From NCBI RefSeq assembly GCF_033955345.1, contig NZ_CP138332.1, positions 2,232,001-2,296,000 of the forward strand: DNA of 64,000 nucleotides, given 5' to 3'. Under the pieces are notes generated by a model that was not told the origin of the DNA, did no database searches, and was given only the letters and a program-made list of their open reading frames with translations. The stretch comes from Sphingobacterium bambusae. GTDB taxonomy: Bacteria > Bacteroidota > Bacteroidia > Sphingobacteriales > Sphingobacteriaceae. This document shows, one piece after another, positions 47,563-55,963 of this stretch (position 1 is the first letter of the stretch; each line of letters opens with the position of its first letter). Position numbers and translations under genes: made by a program.

Positions 47563-47596
47563 GGTTTTTGACTTTTTAATTTTAACTTTTTAATTT
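47563..47596 (+). repeat. T-rich junction element before leuA
   Basis: GTTTTTGACTTTTTAATTTT, AACTTTTTAATTT, ending 7 nt before the leuA ATG. No clear A-rich left arm; the rest of the 113-bp leuB-leuA spacer is unremarkable. Confidence 0.5.
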
Positions 47597-47603
47597 AACA
47601 GTT

Positions 47604-48761
47604 ATGCTACACGATCCGAATCACTTATATATTTTCGACACCACGCTTCGCGATGGCGAGCAAGTACCAGGATGTCAGTTAACAACACCGGAGAAAATCG
47701 AAATTGCAAAAGATCTGGAATCACTGGGTGTAGATATTATCGAGGCAGGTTTCCCAGTATCGAGCCCGGGAGACTTTCAATCGGTCGTAGAACTTTCCAA
47801 AGCCGTAGACAACGTCATTATATGCGCGCTGACAAGAGCAAACAATAACGATATTGATGTTGCTGCCGAAGCGCTCAAATTTGCAAAACGCCCACGTATT
47901 CACACCGGTATTGGTGCGTCCGATATGCACATCAAATATAAATTCAACTCTACACGGGAGGATATTTTAGCACGTGCGGTTGCCGCGGTGAAACATGCCA
48001 AATCCTATGTGGAAGACGTAGAATTTTATGCGGAAGACGCCGGTCGTGCTGATCTCGCTTACCTAGCACAGATGGTGGAAGCCGTTATCGCCGCCGGTGC
48101 AACCGTTGTCAATATTCCGGACACCAATGGCTATTGCCTACCGGATCAATATGGTGCAAAAATCAACTACTTGAAAGAGCATGTCAGCAATATTGATCAG
48201 GCCATTATTTCGGCACACTGTCACAATGATTTGGGCTTGGCAACAGCAAACTCTATTGCTGCTGTGCAGAATGGTGCCCGTCAGGTAGAGTGTACGATAA
48301 ACGGTATCGGCGAACGTGCCGGAAACACTTCCTTGGAGGAAGTTGCTATGATCTTGAAAGTACATCAGCAGCAGTTTCCCGGATTAACGTCCAATATTAA
48401 CAGTAGGCTGTTCACGGCAATCTCCCAAAAGGTAAGCTCCATGATGCGTATGCCTGTGCAACCAAATAAGGCAATTGTTGGAAAAAATGCCTTCGCGCAC
48501 AGCTCGGGAATCCATCAGGATGGTTTCTTAAAGCATCGCGAAAACTATGAGATTATCCGTCCGGAAGATGTAGGCTTGGATGAAGCGGGTATTATCTTAA
48601 CAGCTCGTTCTGGTCGCCACGCCTTAAAGCATCACTTAGAGCGTTTAGGTTATCAATTAGATAAAGACGAACTTGCGGTAACGTACGAGAAATTTTTGGT
48701 CGTTGCCGATGCCAAGAAAGATCTTTGTGATGACGATCTTAAAGCATTAATGCAATCCTAA
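47604..48761 (+). CDS. leuA: 2-Isopropylmalate synthase, short form without regulatory domain
   Basis: 385 aa. TIM-barrel catalytic domain: [16 protein letters not shown] (metal-binding DxRDGE), the HxH motif in [15 protein letters not shown], and [17 protein letters not shown]. Subdomains continue to [19 protein letters not shown] and then end. The C-terminal LeuA dimer domain that binds leucine in about 500-aa enzymes is missing, and a terminator follows immediately, so it is not a truncation by frameshift. It is expected to be insensitive to leucine or controlled differently. Homocitrate-synthase-like activity is less likely, given the leu context. Confidence 0.95.
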   Translation: MLHDPNHLYIFDTTLRDGEQVPGCQLTTPEKIEIAKDLESLGVDIIEAGFPVSSPGDFQSVVELSKAVDNVIICALTRANNNDIDVAAEALKFAKRPRIHTGIGASDMHIKYKFNSTREDILARAVAAVKHAKSYVEDVEFYAEDAGRADLAYLAQMVEAVIAAGATVVNIPDTNGYCLPDQYGAKINYLKEHVSNIDQAIISAHCHNDLGLATANSIAAVQNGARQVECTINGIGERAGNTSLEEVAMILKVHQQQFPGLTSNINSRLFTAISQKVSSMMRMPVQPNKAIVGKNAFAHSSGIHQDGFLKHRENYEIIRPEDVGLDEAGIILTARSGRHALKHHLERLGYQLDKDELAVTYEKFLVVADAKKDLCDDDLKALMQS

Positions 48762-48765
48762 ACAA

Positions 48766-48806
48766 AAATTATAAAAAGAGCTACGGGGTAGCTCTTTTTA
48801 TAATTT
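48766..48806. terminator. Strong bidirectional hairpin between leuA and ilvA
   Basis: AAATTATAAAAAGAGCTA and TAGCTCTTTTTATAATTT form a perfect 18-bp stem with a 5-nt loop. It starts 5 bp after the leuA stop. Its inner part is a classic terminator with a T-run, so ilvA either has its own promoter or depends on read-through. Confidence 0.88.
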
Positions 48807-48861
48807 CATATGAAGCAAAAGCACGAAAACAATATCGGTAAGGACTTCCTAATCGGTAAAC

Positions 48862-48896
48862 GTTTTTGACTTTTTTATTTTTGACCTTTGACTTTC
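48862..48896 (+). repeat. T-rich junction element before ilvA
   Basis: GTTTTTGACTTTTTTATTTT followed by TGACCTTTGACTTTC, ending 8 nt before the ilvA ATG. Close to the right arms before ilvB and leuA. Confidence 0.5.
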
Positions 48897-48904
48897 TATC
48901 CGCT

Positions 48905-50152
48905 ATGGATTTATCAACCCTTTCTCTAGACTCGCAACAGGCGGCAGAACGCATCAAAGATGTTGTCAACCGTACGCCTTTGCAATATAATTTACATCTT
49001 TCCGAGAAATATGGAGCAGAGGTGTATCTGAAAAGAGAAGACCTACAAGTCGTACGTTCGTACAAGCTTCGCGGAGCCTATAACAAAATTGTCAGCCTTT
49101 CTGAAGAAGAGCGAAATAAAGGTGTCACCTGCGCCAGCGCTGGCAACCATGCACAGGGCGTTGCCTTGTCTTGTAAAAAACTGGGTATTAAAGGCGTGAT
49201 CTTCATGCCCGGTCCTACGCCACGTCAAAAAATAACGCAAACGGAGATGTGGGGAAATGGCCAAATCGAAATCGTGTTAACCGGCGATACGTTTGACGAT
49301 TGCCAAAAAGCAGCTTTAGACTATACTAAAGAGCACGGCATGACCTTTATCCCACCTTTCGATGACCTGAAAGTCATCGAAGGCCAAGGAACGGTAGCCG
49401 TCGAGATTTTAGAAGATCTACCCGACTTAGATGCGATCTTCATCCCTATCGGCGGTGGTGGTCTATCATCAGGCGTGAGCTATCACATGAAAAAACATGC
49501 GCCAGCAGTCAAGCTTTATGGCGTAGAACCGGAAGGGGCGCCTTCCATGCTGGCCGCTTTGGAAAACCAAGGTCCTATTGAGTTGGATCAAATCAACAAA
49601 TTCGTGGATGGCGCTGCGGTAAAGAAGGTAGGATCACAGACCTACCAAATCAGTAGCCAATTGTTGGATAGCGTAAAACCTATCCCCGAAGGAAAGATTT
49701 GCACAACCATCCTTCAACTGTACAACAAAGATGCAATTGTGGCTGAGCCGGCCGGAGCATTATCCATTGCGGCCTTGGAGTTTCATAAGGAAGAGATAAA
49801 AGGAAAAAAGGTGGTGTGTATCGTCTCCGGTGGAAACAATGACATCGACCGTATGAGTGAGATCAAGGAAATGTCGCTCTTGTACGAAGGCTTTAAACAC
49901 TATTTTATCGTTCGCTTCCCGCAACGTCCTGGCGCCCTAAGGTTACTGGTTACGGAAGTCCTCGGACCTAAAGATGATATCACAAGATTTGAATACATCA
50001 AAAAAACAGAACGAGAACGTGGCCCCGCTTTGATTGGTATCGAGCTCAATGACCCGAAAGATTATACCAGCTTTATCGAAAGATTAAAAGCTTATAAATT
50101 CGACTTTATCGAAATCAATAAGGACCAGACACTTTTCGAGTATTTGGTGTAA
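48905..50152 (+). CDS. ilvA: Threonine dehydratase (threonine ammonia-lyase), biosynthetic
   Basis: 415 aa from the ATG at 48905; a TTG at 48866 lies in the T-rich element and is rejected. It is PLP-dependent: K54 in VVRSYKLRGAYNK binds PLP, SAGNHAQGVALSCKKLG and IGGGGLSSGVSY follow. One ACT-like C-terminal domain (FIVRFPQRPGALRLLVTEVL to DQTLFEYLV) suggests isoleucine feedback. It makes 2-ketobutyrate for isoleucine. Shorter than E. coli IlvA (514 aa), which has two ACT-like units. Last gene of the cluster. Confidence 0.96.
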   Translation: MDLSTLSLDSQQAAERIKDVVNRTPLQYNLHLSEKYGAEVYLKREDLQVVRSYKLRGAYNKIVSLSEEERNKGVTCASAGNHAQGVALSCKKLGIKGVIFMPGPTPRQKITQTEMWGNGQIEIVLTGDTFDDCQKAALDYTKEHGMTFIPPFDDLKVIEGQGTVAVEILEDLPDLDAIFIPIGGGGLSSGVSYHMKKHAPAVKLYGVEPEGAPSMLAALENQGPIELDQINKFVDGAAVKKVGSQTYQISSQLLDSVKPIPEGKICTTILQLYNKDAIVAEPAGALSIAALEFHKEEIKGKKVVCIVSGGNNDIDRMSEIKEMSLLYEGFKHYFIVRFPQRPGALRLLVTEVLGPKDDITRFEYIKKTERERGPALIGIELNDPKDYTSFIERLKAYKFDFIEINKDQTLFEYLV

Positions 50153-50169
50153 CATACAGATCTCTACAT

Positions 50170-50208
50170 AAAAAGGGTCGAAAGCTGATAAACTTTCGAC
50201 CCTTTTTT
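50170..50208. terminator. Bidirectional terminator between ilvA and the S41 protease
   Basis: AAAAGGGTCGAAAG and CTTTCGACCCTTTT form a 14-bp stem with an 8-nt loop and a T-run on each strand. It serves both convergent genes. Confidence 0.92.
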
Positions 50209-50226
50209 ATATCCTGTTGTACAGAA

Positions 50227-51714
50227 TTACTCTTTCTTCTTCAACAAATTCTTTTCTATAGGCTTGTTGATAACTCCCAGTTTCCGTCCCGCCGAAGACG
50301 TCGAAGAGCCGCTGTTCCGTGAAATCGACGAGCGATTTACATTCGTCGAGGTGGCTCCTGAAAGGCTGATTGCTCGCGCAATCATACTTTCTGTCGGGTC
50401 TGCAAAGTTCTTCGATATGTTATCCGGCACATTAGATACGTTCACTGTTAAGCCATCCCAATAATCTGTAGCACCTTCGCTATTAAGCGTCTTGAACGAA
50501 GTTGCCCATAAGGAGATAGTTGACATAATCTCCTGCTCGAAGAAGCCGACAGGCTTACCATAGGTACGATTCGTCTCTGCGATAAGCACAACATCCATGT
50601 ATGGCTTCAGTACGTTGATCAACAGCTCTGACGCGGAGGCCGTTTCCTCGGTAACCAAAAAGTAAACTTTTTGATATTCCGGATTGCTGTTCTGACCGAA
50701 ATTCACCGGTGTAAAATCATACCCGTTTGAGGCTCTTTCGGTATAGGGTTGAAAGTTGGCATTTACTTGATAAGTAAACATAGGTTTACCCGATGCAGAC
50801 GGCCCCACAATCTTATTCGCCAAGTAGCGCGCTGTACTTACGTATCCGCCCGTGTTGTAGCGCATATCAACAATAAGCTCTTGAACTCCTGCAGTAGCAA
50901 ATTCCCGAAATATACGTTCGAAATCTTGGTAAGTTTGGTTGTTACCCGTCACCTCTTCAAACGAAGAAAAGGCAAAATATCCTATTTTTGTGGAATAGTT
51001 GTAGATAGTATCTGCCAAAATAGGATTTATGTTGTAGGTCTCGTAGCTCAATGTGTAATCTTTATCCACATCGTTTACAGTGCGCATTTTCAAACGTAAA
51101 CTGTTCGCGGCGATGGCCGTATTTAGCTTCGTTTGAAAATTATTAAATGCCGCCGTCTCCACAAAACAGCTTCCACTTTGGTTACAGCTGTAAGCTGCCG
51201 TAACGTCTGTATCATCGTTGATAGCTAAAAGCATAGAGCCGCGCGTAATACCCGCTTTCTGGGCTGGCGACCCTCCCTCTACAAAGTAGAGCACAGGAGC
51301 AGCCAAGGTCTCCGAAATAATGCGCCATCCAAAATACATACCATAGCCATCATTGGTATCCATGCGTAATCCATTGCTGCTTCGCTGTTGACTCCCCGAA
51401 CCATTATCTTGGATAAACGAAAACCGGTCTATACTTCCGTTATAACCGGCGTAAAAGGGCGTAAGTGCTTTTAATGCGCTCAGCACATCCTCATTGCTAC
51501 TATAGGCCGCTGTAAAGGTTCTAAGGACGGTGTTATCGGGCACATATTCTGTCCACAGTGATTGTTGATTGTAGTAGTAATAAATACTATCACGTATCAA
51601 TTGTTCCTTCGTATCCTCGGGTTCGGGAGGTTCGGGAGTTGGTTCCACCTCCTTTTTACAGCCCACCACGAGGCCAAGGCATATTAACAAAAGCAAATAT
51701 TTCCAAGTTTTCAT
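50227..51714 (-). CDS. S41-family C-terminal processing peptidase, lipoprotein
   Basis: 495 aa from the ATG at 51714, which starts a lipoprotein signal (MKTWKYLLLLICLGLVVGC, then KKEVEPTPEPPEPEDT, a proline-rich linker); the frame runs to 51765 without a signal. A PDZ-like domain (about 115-215, VEGGSPAQKAGITRGSMLLA) precedes the S41 protease domain, with IVDMRYNTGGYVSTARYLA, catalytic S362 in EETASASELLINVL and K387 in TYGKPVGFF. The Ser-Lys spacing of 25 equals that of E. coli Tsp. Anchored in an envelope membrane, degrading or processing periplasmic proteins. TATATTTG at 51730-51737 on the minus strand is a possible -7 box. Confidence 0.92.
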   Translation of the reverse strand: MKTWKYLLLLICLGLVVGCKKEVEPTPEPPEPEDTKEQLIRDSIYYYYNQQSLWTEYVPDNTVLRTFTAAYSSNEDVLSALKALTPFYAGYNGSIDRFSFIQDNGSGSQQRSSNGLRMDTNDGYGMYFGWRIISETLAAPVLYFVEGGSPAQKAGITRGSMLLAINDDTDVTAAYSCNQSGSCFVETAAFNNFQTKLNTAIAANSLRLKMRTVNDVDKDYTLSYETYNINPILADTIYNYSTKIGYFAFSSFEEVTGNNQTYQDFERIFREFATAGVQELIVDMRYNTGGYVSTARYLANKIVGPSASGKPMFTYQVNANFQPYTERASNGYDFTPVNFGQNSNPEYQKVYFLVTEETASASELLINVLKPYMDVVLIAETNRTYGKPVGFFEQEIMSTISLWATSFKTLNSEGATDYWDGLTVNVSNVPDNISKNFADPTESMIARAISLSGATSTNVNRSSISRNSGSSTSSAGRKLGVINKPIEKNLLKKKE

Positions 51715-51729
51715 ATAGCGGTATTTAGC

Positions 51730-51737
51730 CAAATATA
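51730..51737 (-). promoter_or_regulatory. Possible -7 box of the S41 protease gene
   Basis: The minus strand reads TATATTTG, matching TAnnTTTG. It is only 16 bp from the ATG, which would give a leader of about 10 nt, and the nearest TTG is 25 bp upstream instead of about 19. Weak. Confidence 0.25.
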
Positions 51738-51864
51738 CACGAATATACGAGGAAATCTCAGCCAATGGATTTATGCCCTAAAATTTAACACATTTTAAAG
51801 TTAATTAACGCCAAACAATGTGAAACGGCAATTGTTTAATCTCGTAAACGTAAATAGTAAGCAT

Positions 51865-52383
51865 ATGAAAGCAGCAAGTATTTTATTTTTTCTGACGATG
51901 ATAACTTTCGTCAGTTTTGGGCAAACAGATAAAAGCAAAAGAGCAAGCCCGCCCGACAGTGTTAAGATAACGACGCAGGACGGTATCCAGATAGCGATAC
52001 AGTATAGTAAACCCTCTTTAAAAGGCAGACAGCTAGGGGTAGATATTGCACCCGTAGGGAAAGTATGGCGTACAGGCGCTAACGAAGCGACGACTATTGC
52101 CTTTGACAAGAATGTCACGATAGAAGGTAAAGCGCTAGTGGCTGGCAAATACAGTCTATACAGCATTCCTGGTGAACAGCAAACAACGCTTATTTTCAAT
52201 AAGGTGTGGAACCAGTGGGGAACAAAGTATGACGAAAGCCAAGATGCGTTACGCGTGGATGTTTCTAATGCCGCCGCAAGCGCTAGTCAAGAACAATTTA
52301 CCATCACCGCTGCCCCTACAGGCATCGTGACGCTAACTTGGGGCGAGCATGCTATTCCTTTTCAGGTGAAAGCCGGCAAATAA
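51865..52383 (+). CDS. DUF2911 family secreted protein
   Basis: 172 aa from the ATG at 51865, which begins a signal peptide (MKAASILFFLTMITFVSFGQ); a GTG at 51820 in frame is rejected. It has the DUF2911 pattern: IQYSKPSLKGRQLGVDIAPV, GKVWRTGANEATTIAFDKNV, LVAGKYSLYSIPGEQQTTLI, FNKVWNQWGTKYDESQDAL, VTLTWGEHAIPF. A periplasmic or secreted β-rich protein of unknown function, frequent in Bacteroidota. Single gene, divergent from the S41 protease. Confidence 0.92.
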   Translation: MKAASILFFLTMITFVSFGQTDKSKRASPPDSVKITTQDGIQIAIQYSKPSLKGRQLGVDIAPVGKVWRTGANEATTIAFDKNVTIEGKALVAGKYSLYSIPGEQQTTLIFNKVWNQWGTKYDESQDALRVDVSNAAASASQEQFTITAAPTGIVTLTWGEHAIPFQVKAGK

Positions 52384-52392
52384 AAAAAGGTT

Positions 52393-52432
52393 AAAAAAAA
52401 CGGGCTTTGCGAATAACAGAGCCCGTTTTTTT
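52393..52432. terminator. Bidirectional terminator between DUF2911 and S9 peptidase genes
   Basis: AAAACGGGCT and AGCCCGTTTT form a 10-bp stem with a 13-nt loop, with A-run and T-run flanks. Confidence 0.9.
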
Positions 52433-52445
52433 AGATGTCTAGGGT

Positions 52446-54851
52446 CTATTTATTTTTCAGATATTTTTCTAAAAACTGATCCTGCTCCCATAAGGTATGT
52501 AGGATATTCGCTTCCGATGTGTAGCCATGCGCTTCAAATGGGAGAAGCACCATCCGCACGGGTGCCCCGAGGTTCTTGAGCGCTTGGAAGTAACGTTCCG
52601 TTTGTAGGGTGAAAGTACCCGGATTGTTATCGGCAGCACCATGAATCAACAACATCGGTGTTTTCATCTTATCAGCATGCATGAACGGCGACATATTATT
52701 ATATACTTCCGGTACATCCCAATAGTTGCGCTGCTCCCGTTGAAAACCGAATGGTGTCAATGTACGGTTGTAAGCGCCGGAGCGTGCTATACCCACAGCA
52801 AATAAATTAGAATGCGTCAATAGGTTAGCTGTCATAAATGCACCGTATGAATGTCCACCAACTCCAACCTTGCTACGATCAATATACCCCAACTTATCCA
52901 CCGCATCGATTGCAGCTTCTCCATTGGCAACGAGTTGCTCAATAAAGGTGTCGTTAGGTTCTTCATTCCCTTCGCCAATGATCGGGAAAGCGGCATCGTC
53001 TAGCACAGCATAACCTTTATTAACCCAATACACAAATGATCCGTAGGAAGGGTACGTAAAGGTGTATGGATTGGCCGTACTTTGTCCAGCCGTGTTCTTA
53101 TCCTTATACTCCGTTGGGTAGGCCCAAATCAACAAAGGCAATTTCTCCTTCTTATTTTTATCGTAACCTGCGGGTAGGTACAGTGTTCCTGAAAGATCCA
53201 CACCATCCTTCCGTTTGTAGTGGATCACTTCTTTTTGAACGCCGGCCAAGGATTTAAATGGATTTTCCAATTGTGTTAGCGCAGAGATCTTTCCGCTGCG
53301 TATGCTGCGCACATAGTAATTCGGGTAATCTGTTGGGGATTGTATAGAAACCAAGATGTCTCCTTTCTTCACATCCAGAATTCGGCTTATACTTTCTTTT
53401 TTTCCTTCCAGCTTCGACGTATAAAGACGCTTCTTCTTGAGCGAGGCCAGATCCAATTCATCGACAAACGGGAACTGCCCCTCCTTGGTATAGCCGTCTC
53501 CTACCCAATAGCTTTTATTATTCGCAACAAACATCACATAAGCCCCCCATTGATTCTTGGTTGTATAGACATTTCCCGGATCACTATATACATCCTGCGA
53601 ATTTCGCGTAGAAATGATCTTAGACGCCTTAGTCGTCGGGTTCAATAATAGCGTTGTTTCATTCCGCGTATCGTACCATTGCGTATAAACCAAGGCATGG
53701 TTATCATCGCCCCACAAAATGCCGGCATACCGATCGGCGAGTTTAATCAATGATGTGGCGGCATCGGTAAATGGCGCGTCCCAAGAAAAGATTTCGTCTC
53801 TATATTCCACTTTCTTTGCCGCATCACCTCCATCCAATGCTTCCACATATACTAACGATGATGGCTTATCGCTCCGCCAGTTTAAACTTCTCTTCCCTGT
53901 GCGAGTAGATGAAAATCCCTTAGGCAACACCTCGACCAACGGCGTTTCATTAACGGTTTTAACCGTCTGTTTCGTTTCCACATCAAATACAATGGTCTGT
54001 TGTGGAAAGTTGTAATAAGGCACAACATAAGAAAAAGGCCGTTTCACCGTCGTAAGCAATAAGTATTTTCCATCCGGTGAAAAAGAACGTTGGCTGTAGA
54101 TCTCCGCATCCCGCACTTTAGTTTGCTTACCTTCAAGATCGACGGCATATAACGCCGATTGGGTCAATGTTTCGAAATTGCTTTCATCTTGCGGGGTTTT
54201 CAACAAATCTTGGTAGGTGCGCAACTGCGACACTTGGCCTCCACTAGTGGAAACAATAGGACCTTTAGGTAGATCCTTACTGCTATCTATCCAGGCAGCA
54301 CGGTTTGTGGGCAGCGTACTTATCAGCAATCGTCTTCCATCCTTATACCATTGAATAGGGCTCCCCAAGCTTGCATTCAGCACACCTTCGGTTAATCGTC
54401 GTGCTTGTGCGGTGAGCAGATCCAAAACCCACAACTCCACACCAGTAGCCGTAGTGTGTGTAAAGGCTACGTTTTTAGAGTCCGGCGAGAACAGCATATG
54501 CGCTATCCGCGCATCGGTAGGAAGACCCTGCACCTGCACTTCTTCGGAACCGTCAAACTTCTTGATTTTTATATTGTTCAAGTAACTCGTCGCACTCGCC
54601 ATATTAGTTTGCGGATTCACCCGCAGTCCACCCAACCGTACCTCTGGCGCATTCAACTCATCCAAACTCTTATAGGTTGCTCGGTAAGAGAACACGATCC
54701 AACGCTCATCCGGACTAATCGTCACCGCCGGTGGTCGCTGGTAATCTGCGAGCTCCAAAATCTCTGTCGACGGCTTTTGATAGGTGATATTCTCCTGTGC
54801 ATACACATAGGAGCAGAAAGAAATAAATAGTAGGGAACATATACGCTTCAT
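52446..54851 (-). CDS. Secreted S9-family (prolyl oligopeptidase-like) serine peptidase
   Basis: 801 aa from the ATG at 54851; a TTG at 54872 is rejected. Signal peptide MKRICSLLFISFCSYVYAQ. An N-terminal β-propeller (about 30-520; repeated SPDxRW/K motifs such as ISPDERWIVFSYRA, FSPDSKNVAF, FSPDGKYLLL) gates a C-terminal α/β-hydrolase domain. The triad is complete: S668 (GGHSYGAF), D741 (IHGAADNNPGTF), H775 (FEAHGYTS). It resembles the acylaminoacyl/glutamyl endopeptidase branch of S9. It would hydrolyse oligopeptides in the periplasm. Single gene. Confidence 0.93.
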   Translation of the reverse strand: MKRICSLLFISFCSYVYAQENITYQKPSTEILELADYQRPPAVTISPDERWIVFSYRATYKSLDELNAPEVRLGGLRVNPQTNMASATSYLNNIKIKKFDGSEEVQVQGLPTDARIAHMLFSPDSKNVAFTHTTATGVELWVLDLLTAQARRLTEGVLNASLGSPIQWYKDGRRLLISTLPTNRAAWIDSSKDLPKGPIVSTSGGQVSQLRTYQDLLKTPQDESNFETLTQSALYAVDLEGKQTKVRDAEIYSQRSFSPDGKYLLLTTVKRPFSYVVPYYNFPQQTIVFDVETKQTVKTVNETPLVEVLPKGFSSTRTGKRSLNWRSDKPSSLVYVEALDGGDAAKKVEYRDEIFSWDAPFTDAATSLIKLADRYAGILWGDDNHALVYTQWYDTRNETTLLLNPTTKASKIISTRNSQDVYSDPGNVYTTKNQWGAYVMFVANNKSYWVGDGYTKEGQFPFVDELDLASLKKKRLYTSKLEGKKESISRILDVKKGDILVSIQSPTDYPNYYVRSIRSGKISALTQLENPFKSLAGVQKEVIHYKRKDGVDLSGTLYLPAGYDKNKKEKLPLLIWAYPTEYKDKNTAGQSTANPYTFTYPSYGSFVYWVNKGYAVLDDAAFPIIGEGNEEPNDTFIEQLVANGEAAIDAVDKLGYIDRSKVGVGGHSYGAFMTANLLTHSNLFAVGIARSGAYNRTLTPFGFQREQRNYWDVPEVYNNMSPFMHADKMKTPMLLIHGAADNNPGTFTLQTERYFQALKNLGAPVRMVLLPFEAHGYTSEANILHTLWEQDQFLEKYLKNK

Positions 54852-55285
54852 AGTATTTGGATTTCGAGGCAAGTTAGAAAATAATTATGGGAGCACTTTG
54901 ATGTTAACACAATTGTTATCAAACGGAGTAAAGTACGTAAAGGCTCCGCAAATACCGTTAAAGTTAAGTCAAAAAAACGGCGGTTTTATACTTGAAAGGT
55001 TTGTTAAAAATACGGTATATTTTACAGGGAATTTTGCCAATAATTTCTGTTTTAAAGTTTTCAACATTCTTTGCAGAAACTGTATACCAGCATTTTATAA
55101 GAAAAAACAAGCAGGGAACCGCATTTATTCCTTCCTTTTCACAGACATGTGGAAAAGTATCGTTAACGAGCCCAAGTAAAATGTTGGATATTTGTTTCAC
55201 TCTAAATGCAAGTCTGCTTTCGAGTCTCGTGTTTTAAACTTCTAGGCTGTCGTACGGACATCCGACACATAAACTTAACAACAAC
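54852..55285. other. Gene-free region upstream of the nrd operon
   Basis: 434 bp. Short overlapping ORFs exist on both strands but have no signal, motif or family resemblance. I see no complete promoter; GATATTTG near 55189 is a one-mismatch -7 box. I see no convincing NrdR-type box or cobalamin riboswitch. Confidence 0.5.
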
Positions 55286-55519
55286 ATGGCAAGAATCATT
55301 AAATTCGAAAAAAATGACTGTGCTCCATGCGCACAAGTGTCAGCTTACTTAGATAACAAAGGTATCACATACGAAACAATAAATCCTTTTGACCAACCTG
55401 ATTTGGCAGCAAAATTCCGTATCAGAACAGTACCAACCGTGCTTGTGTTGGACAATGAGGAAGTACAACAACGTATCATCGGGTTTAAACCTGAAGAACT
55501 GGCGCAAATCGCCTTATAA
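55286..55519 (+). CDS. nrdH: NrdH-like glutaredoxin/thioredoxin
   Basis: 77 aa thioredoxin-fold redoxin. Active-site CAPC (C12, C15) in KNDCAPCAQVSAYLDNKGI, cis-proline in IRTVPTVLVLDNEE, and a GFKPEEL end. NrdH proteins usually carry CVQC/CMQC; CAPC is closer to thioredoxin (CGPC). Its place as first gene of a class Ib ribonucleotide reductase operon strongly suggests it reduces NrdE. The symbol rests on context as much as sequence. Confidence 0.82.
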   Translation: MARIIKFEKNDCAPCAQVSAYLDNKGITYETINPFDQPDLAAKFRIRTVPTVLVLDNEEVQQRIIGFKPEELAQIAL

Positions 55520-55555
55520 AAGTCCTTTATCCCGACACCGAAAATCGAGCGAGCA

Positions 55556-55963
55556 ATGGTCCATTTATATTACGATTCAAAAACTGGAAACGTACAACGT
55601 TTTATCAACAAGGTGATTCAAATCACTGGTTGGCAGGCCCACAAAATTGAGGAAGACCTCAATGTGCGGGAAGCAGGACACTTGGTAACCTTTACAACCA
55701 AGCTAGGCTGTGTACCTGACAAAACGCAATCGTTTATGGATAGCTATGCCAGCAAGATTTTTTCGGTAACGTCTAGCGGAAATAGAAATTGGGGCAAGAA
55801 CTTCGGACTTGCTGCAGACAAGATTTCTGAAGATTACGACGTACCATTGGCCATGAAATTCGAACTTTCGGGAACCATGGAGGACATCAATCAATTTATT
55901 GACATTATTAAACACCAATACAATGATAGCAAACGAGGTAGCCAAAAATTGGATATTGCTTAA
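55556..55963 (+). CDS. nrdI: NrdI flavodoxin-like protein
   Basis: 135 aa. Starts MVHLYYDSKTGNVQRFINKV, the FMN phosphate-binding loop of NrdI, and later has SVTSSGNRNWGKNFGLAADK, the NrdI signature. It supplies superoxide/peroxide to assemble the dimanganese-tyrosyl cofactor of NrdF. It overlaps the proposed nrdE start by 41 bp in another frame. Confidence 0.93.
   Translation: MVHLYYDSKTGNVQRFINKVIQITGWQAHKIEEDLNVREAGHLVTFTTKLGCVPDKTQSFMDSYASKIFSVTSSGNRNWGKNFGLAADKISEDYDVPLAMKFELSGTMEDINQFIDIIKHQYNDSKRGSQKLDIA

Noticed and set aside
48866..48904. N-terminal extension of IlvA from a TTG
   Set aside because: The extension (MTFLFLTFDFLSA) is a translation of the T-rich junction element; the ATG at 48905 fits the family.
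50298..50464. Plus-strand ORF within the S41 protease gene
   Set aside because: Opposite-strand shadow of a serine-rich C-terminal tail with no independent evidence.
54898..55237. Overlapping short ORFs upstream of nrdH on both strands
   Set aside because: Low-complexity translations without signal peptide or motif; none has a supported start.
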